From NCBI GenBank assembly GCA_002362575.1, contig DEUM01000004.1, forward strand, positions 1 to 16,148: DNA of 16,148 nucleotides. The letters are read 5' to 3'. Shown piece by piece: positions 13,112-16,148 of the stretch (the stretch's first letter is position 1; the number at the start of each line of letters is the position of its first letter). The notes below the pieces were generated by a model that was not told where the DNA came from, did not search any database, and saw only the letters and a list, made by a program, of their open reading frames with translations. Origin of the DNA: Lachnoclostridium sp. UBA3262 (GTDB lineage: Bacteria; Bacillota; Clostridia; Lachnospirales; Lachnospiraceae). The position numbers and the translations under genes were made by a program.

Positions 13112-13175
13112 GGAAATGTCTTTTTTCTGACAATATTTTTTCATTTCCGTGACAAATAAAGTTGTTACACTGACA
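13112..13175 (+). promoter_or_regulatory. Palindrome- and repeat-rich leader of the secreted FnIII protein gene
   Basis: Three TGACA motifs start at 13128, 13150 and 13171 (spacing 22 and 21, two helical turns). Overlapping them is an imperfect palindrome GTGACAA-ATAAAG-TTGTTAC (13149-13168), and GGAAATG (13112-13118) is inverted as CATTTCC (13142-13148). A possible extended -10, TG-T-TACACT, ends at 13171. These look like regulator sites, and no near-consensus promoter is seen, so expression may need an activator. Confidence 0.4.
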
Positions 13176-13207
13176 GCAAACAATGAGGAAAGGAAGGAAA
13201 ATGTAAT

Positions 13208-14671
13208 ATGATGGGAAGAAAATGGATGAAAGGAATGGCTGTCTGCCTTACGTTATCAATGTTTGCAGGAATCATGGCAGGATTTGCAGATGGAAAGGGG
13301 ACTTGGGCGGACGGAAGTGTTGCAAAGGCAGCAGAAACAACAGAAGCGCCTTCGGAGTCAGCAACACCTACTGCAGAACCTTCAGTAGAGCCTACTTCAG
13401 AGCCGACAGCGACACCGACGGCATCACCGGCACCGACGTTATCTCCGACTCCGGCAGTTCCGGTAATTCCATTGCCGGCACCGACGACGGGAGCACGAGG
13501 GGGCTCAAAGCGCGTGCGTATTACATGGAGTAAGGTAAGTGGGGCAGACGGGTATTATATTTACTATCGGCCTTCTACCTCCGCCGCTTATGAAAAGGCA
13601 GCAACGATATCCGATGGAAGTAAAGTGGAATATGTTAAGAAGTCATTGAATCAGAATATGACGTATTATTTTCGTGTATGCGCTTACCAAAAGGTAAATG
13701 ATACAGTTGTAGAAGGAAATTTATCCTCCAGTGTATCGGCAAAAACGGCATCGGTGGCAGGGACTTCAAAGGCAGCTAAAAAGTATAAGACGAAGTCGTT
13801 ATTTACAAAGTCGCCGGCATACAAGACGTACAAAAAGATGCGGACAAAGATGAATTACAGCAAAAGCTTTGCGATACCGGGAATGAAAATCACAAATGTA
13901 TCCGGTTTTTCCTGTAAGACAATGGTACCGCAGGCGATGTGTCATGCGGGGAGCTATCTTTTGATATCAGCCTATGATTCTACGGGAGTAGACTACTCGG
14001 TCGTTTTTGTTGTCAGCAAGGCGTCGAAGTCTTTTATTACCGCAATCGTCCTGCCAAGTAAAGCAAAAGTAGGTGGAATGGCATATGACGGAACAAATAT
14101 TTGGATTTCGAAAGGAAGTTCTGTAGCCTGTTTCCCATATTCGTTTATTACGGAGGCAGTCAATAGTGGTTATGCCTATAAGACGCTGAGCAGCTACCGG
14201 AGTGTTTGTAAGGTAAATACAACGGCTTCTTTTATGGGGTACTATAATGGAACTTTGTGGGTTGGACCATTTAGTCAGAGCAGTGCAAAGATGTATGGTT
14301 ATGGTATTGCAAACAAAACGACAGCGCCGTCTTTGAGTCAGACATATACGATGACAGTACCGAGTAAAACGCAGGGAATTACCTTTAATTCAGACGGGAC
14401 AATGATTTTATCAAGAAGCTACCGGACAAAGAAATCAAAGAGCGGGTATATCTCTCAGATACGAAGCTATCTACCGTCTTATGGGAACGCTGGGACTAGT
14501 GGAAAGGTATTGAAAAACAGTGCCCTTGCAATCACAACAATGCCGCCGTTAGTAGAAGGGCTGGCTGTTTATGGTTCTTACACATACGCCGTATTTTCTT
14601 CTACTCATTACAGTGGGTGCAAGTATCCGGTCGACCGTGTGATTGCGCTAAAAACAAGTAAGCTGATATAA
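13208..14671 (+). CDS. Secreted protein: Pro/Thr linker, fibronectin type III domain, propeller-like C-terminus
   Basis: A 487-residue exported protein. The signal peptide is MMGRKWMKGMAVCLTLSMFA..., cleaved near residues 27-42. Residues about 43-94 are a Pro/Thr/Ser/Glu-rich spacer (PTSEPTATPTASPAPTLSP). Residues about 97-182 form a fibronectin type III domain with the usual ITWSKVSGADGYYIYYR and TYYFRVCAYQ strands. From 190 to the end is a basic, Tyr/Ser-rich region made of short beta blocks (GGMAYDGTNIWISKG, MGYYNGTLWVGPF, QGITFNSDGTMILSRS) resembling a beta-propeller. No anchor is visible, so it is released or held by non-covalent contacts. The SD AGGAAGG lies ten bases upstream. The gene is alone, between a strong terminator and a convergent gene. 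A function in surface carbohydrate or protein binding is possible but not shown. Confidence 0.8.
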   Translation: MMGRKWMKGMAVCLTLSMFAGIMAGFADGKGTWADGSVAKAAETTEAPSESATPTAEPSVEPTSEPTATPTASPAPTLSPTPAVPVIPLPAPTTGARGGSKRVRITWSKVSGADGYYIYYRPSTSAAYEKAATISDGSKVEYVKKSLNQNMTYYFRVCAYQKVNDTVVEGNLSSSVSAKTASVAGTSKAAKKYKTKSLFTKSPAYKTYKKMRTKMNYSKSFAIPGMKITNVSGFSCKTMVPQAMCHAGSYLLISAYDSTGVDYSVVFVVSKASKSFITAIVLPSKAKVGGMAYDGTNIWISKGSSVACFPYSFITEAVNSGYAYKTLSSYRSVCKVNTTASFMGYYNGTLWVGPFSQSSAKMYGYGIANKTTAPSLSQTYTMTVPSKTQGITFNSDGTMILSRSYRTKKSKSGYISQIRSYLPSYGNAGTSGKVLKNSALAITTMPPLVEGLAVYGSYTYAVFSSTHYSGCKYPVDRVIALKTSKLI

Positions 14672-14691
14672 AAGCGTTTCTGCTTTTATAT
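14666..14691. terminator. Hairpin between convergent genes, probable bidirectional terminator
   Basis: ATATAAAAGC (14666-14675) and GCTTTTATAT (14682-14691) form a perfect 10-bp stem with loop GTTTCT. It covers the stop codons of both flanking genes. It has T-rich 3' arms in both directions but no long T-tract after the stem, so strength is uncertain. Confidence 0.55.
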
Positions 14692-15678
14692 AAAGAAAAA
14701 AGAAATAACCCAGAACAGGCCTGCCAGTAAGGCAGCTAGTAACAGTACCGGAAATGCTTTGCGGGCGGTACTGAGCCAGACTTTATTTTCCTTCATAAAT
14801 GCGTGACGTCTTAGGGCAAATATCACACTATGAAAGAGAAAAATTACGACAAACAGACACATGGTATTCCAGTCGTCTTTCGTGTAAAAGAAGGAAAGCA
14901 GGATCCATTCAAATGCCAGTATAGTGCCCTGAAACGGGTAGGTCAGAAAGTAAGGAATTCCTACCGTCTGAAGGGGAGCTGCCTCCGGTTTGTGAGTTTT
15001 GGCATAATCAAGGTCCTCATGCAACTGCTGCATACTGGCATATTGCCTGTCTGGGTTTTTTTCTATGCACTTATGAATGACTGGTTCGTACCGGCCTTTA
15101 TAGGTGCATTTTCCGTTTTTGGGAGAATTGCCTGTCAGCATTTCATGAAAAATAGCACCGAGGAGATTCAGCAGGCTGCCAAATGGTTTCTTTTTCTTAG
15201 AATATGCGGGGATAAAGTCCAGTAGTTTAACTGTTCCAGTACTGGTTATAAAAATGTTGCTCGGTTTTAAGTTGTGATGTATGATGGGAGGCTGTAGTTT
15301 TGACAGTTGTTCTATCGCCTCACAGAGTTTGTCCATGATATCGTAGGCTTCTTCCTCTGAAAAGGTAACGCCCTTTGCCTTGTTGTGGTTCATTAGCTCG
15401 GCAAGGGTATGACCGGACAGGTATTCTTCAACTATCAGGGTGTTTTCGTCAAAATATTTTACATCATAAATGTGCGGCCATTCACTGTAGTTTAGCTGTT
15501 TGAGCCTTGTGTACAGGGAGGCTAAGTTTTTCTTCCGATACATTTTCATAATACCGTCCGGTTTACCCGGCTGTGCCATACATTTAACTTTGTACACAAT
15601 GGTATGGTCATTTTGGGATAAAGGTTCTCCTGTCGGTACATATTGCTCGGTAATAAACCGTTCTTTTTCTGAACCCAT
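14686..15678 (-). CDS. Membrane-anchored Ser/Thr protein kinase-like protein, probable pseudokinase
   Basis: A 330-residue protein. Residues about 10-225 read as a Hanks-type kinase fold: a candidate VAIK lysine Lys45 (GIMKMY), hinge-like VEEYLSGHTL, catalytic-loop block HHNLKPSN (134-141), DF-x block LLDFIPA with Asp154, and GAIFHEMLTGNSP (174-186). The Asp of HRD is Asn136, the glycine-rich loop is replaced by PLSQNDHTIVYK, DFG is DFI, and the Asp of the DxWSLG-type motif is missing. Phosphotransfer is therefore doubtful. Three hydrophobic segments follow (about 240-262, 272-289, 308-330), anchoring it in the membrane with the kinase-like part inside. The SD is a GGGGGG run six bases before ATG. 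It is convergent with the secreted FnIII gene and monocistronic. It may be a scaffold or sensor rather than an enzyme. Confidence 0.8.
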   Translation of the reverse strand: MGSEKERFITEQYVPTGEPLSQNDHTIVYKVKCMAQPGKPDGIMKMYRKKNLASLYTRLKQLNYSEWPHIYDVKYFDENTLIVEEYLSGHTLAELMNHNKAKGVTFSEEEAYDIMDKLCEAIEQLSKLQPPIIHHNLKPSNIFITSTGTVKLLDFIPAYSKKKKPFGSLLNLLGAIFHEMLTGNSPKNGKCTYKGRYEPVIHKCIEKNPDRQYASMQQLHEDLDYAKTHKPEAAPLQTVGIPYFLTYPFQGTILAFEWILLSFFYTKDDWNTMCLFVVIFLFHSVIFALRRHAFMKENKVWLSTARKAFPVLLLAALLAGLFWVISFFFI

Positions 15679-15726
15679 ACATAACCCCCCTTTTTATGTC
15701 AGAATTGTATAGCTTCTTTTTTGTTT

Positions 15727-15732
15727 ATTATA
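15727..15732 (-). promoter_or_regulatory. -10 element for the kinase-like gene
   Basis: On the minus strand a perfect TATAAT (15732-15727) lies about 49 bases before the start codon. The -35 position (TGGCGT at 17 bases) is poor. Confidence 0.45.
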
Positions 15733-15772
15733 CACGTTAAAATGGCAGAACGCCAGTCTTTCTACTGTACTT

Positions 15773-15801
15773 TTGCGGTTTTTCTTTTTTTCTGGTATAC
15801 T
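15773..15801 (+). promoter_or_regulatory. Candidate promoter of a structured plus-strand RNA
   Basis: TTGCGG (15773-15778), a 17-base spacer and TATACT (15796-15801) preceded by TGG (extended -10). The predicted start near 15808 is directly before the first hairpin at 15813. Confidence 0.4.
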
Positions 15802-15807
15802 GTAGAA

Positions 15808-16148
15808 TAGCCTGATACCGTTAGCCTAACGTTATCAAGTCGAACTCGTTTCGACACAGGGCAATTGCATGGTCCTTTGCGGTTATGCGGCGGATATCCT
15901 ACCGTTGCTTGCCGGGACATCACTCCCAGCGAAAAATAAATTGTTTCCTTCGTTTGCAAAAACATTCCGCCGCCCTTCGCAAAACTCGTTGTCTGCCTTG
16001 GCGCTTTTTCCTGCCTTTTGGCAGCGTTGCCGCCCGCCGGTCCTTATGCACCACCTCCGTTACCGATTGCTGCGGGCAGCACCTAAGGTGCACATACATG
16101 AAAGAAGGATGAAAAAAACAAATATATTTATTTTTGACATCCTTCTTT
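15808..16148 (+). other. Hairpin-rich intergenic element: candidate structured RNA or dispersed repeat
   Basis: No coding frame here has a ribosome binding site, although both strands stay open for short stretches. The sequence is more GC-rich than its surroundings and full of perfect hairpins. At 15813-15837 a 25-base palindrome has one mismatch (core CGTTAG-C-CTAACG). At 15839-15855 is GTCGAA-CTCGT-TTCGAC, and at 16011-16024 CTGCC-TTTT-GGCAG. At 16069-16080 is GCTGC-GG-GCAGC, followed at 16079-16091 by GCACCT-A-AGGTGC. At 16101-16148 an 11-bp stem AAAGAAGGATG/CATCCTTCTTT encloses an AT-rich loop and may terminate the element; the window ends at its base. A promoter-like site precedes the first hairpin. 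I do not recognise a known RNA class. Confidence 0.45.
16101..16148. terminator. Long terminal hairpin, possible terminator
   Basis: AAAGAAGGATG (16101-16111) pairs perfectly with CATCCTTCTTT (16138-16148). The 26-base loop is itself A-rich then T-rich, so the stem can extend. What follows lies outside the window, so direction is unknown. Confidence 0.45.

Noticed and set aside
15762..16112. Two small ORFs (minus 15965-15762, plus 15885-16112) as genes
   Set aside because: Neither has a ribosome binding site; they overlap on opposite strands inside the hairpin-rich element and contain no recognisable domain.
1..16148. CRISPR arrays, tRNA/rRNA genes, insertion sequences, phage genes
   Set aside because: No regularly spaced repeats, no cloverleaf or rRNA motifs, and no transposase or integrase signature was seen on either strand.

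Overview
The window looks like a chromosomal segment of a low-to-moderate GC, anaerobic, gut-type Clostridia, most likely Lachnospiraceae. The grounds are strong AGGAGG ribosome binding sites, many TGn-TATAAT promoters, a cobalamin riboswitch, KDPG/KDG (pectin and hexuronate) catabolism, Pro/Thr-linker secreted proteins and a ferritin-like, CotF-type protein. The family assignment is an inference from these traits; no rRNA or other marker gene is present.

Left part (1-5100), mostly minus strand. At 72-325 there is a compact locus laid out like the Fst/par type I toxin-antitoxin system. A 28-residue single-span peptide is encoded on the minus strand. A roughly 69-nt RNA is transcribed towards it from the plus strand. 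Both RNAs end in one shared bidirectional terminator, and a direct repeat (112-138 and 257-286) makes the small RNA complementary to the start-codon region of the peptide mRNA. Next to it lies a minus-strand operon: a strong promoter (5014-4986), a cobalamin riboswitch (4962-4811) with terminator-type expression platform, a small HNH_repeat-family protein, and a 1325-residue secreted protein. That protein has GLUG-like repeats, Ig-like domains, a DUF4430 (transcobalamin beta-like) domain and a very basic tail. A B12 switch in front of a transcobalamin-like domain suggests a corrinoid-capture surface protein.

Middle part (5100-8620). A hotdog thioesterase (+) converges on a lipoprotein (-). 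A ferritin-like, CotF-type protein (-) follows, divergent from an AIM24 protein plus a six-span membrane protein (+).

Right part (8620-14671), plus strand. KDPG aldolase (eda) and KDG kinase (kdgK) are followed closely by a stand-alone HD-type alarmone hydrolase, an overlapping acidic protein of unknown function, and a sodium-dependent (SNF/NSS) transporter that ends at a strong terminator (13048-13096). Tight spacing suggests one transcription unit. A secreted FnIII protein follows behind its own palindrome-rich leader.

End (14671-16148). A membrane-anchored protein kinase-like protein lacks the catalytic Asp of HRD and the glycine loop, so it is probably a pseudokinase. The last 350 bases hold no supported gene but contain a promoter-like site followed by a run of perfect hairpins, a candidate structured RNA or dispersed repeat.
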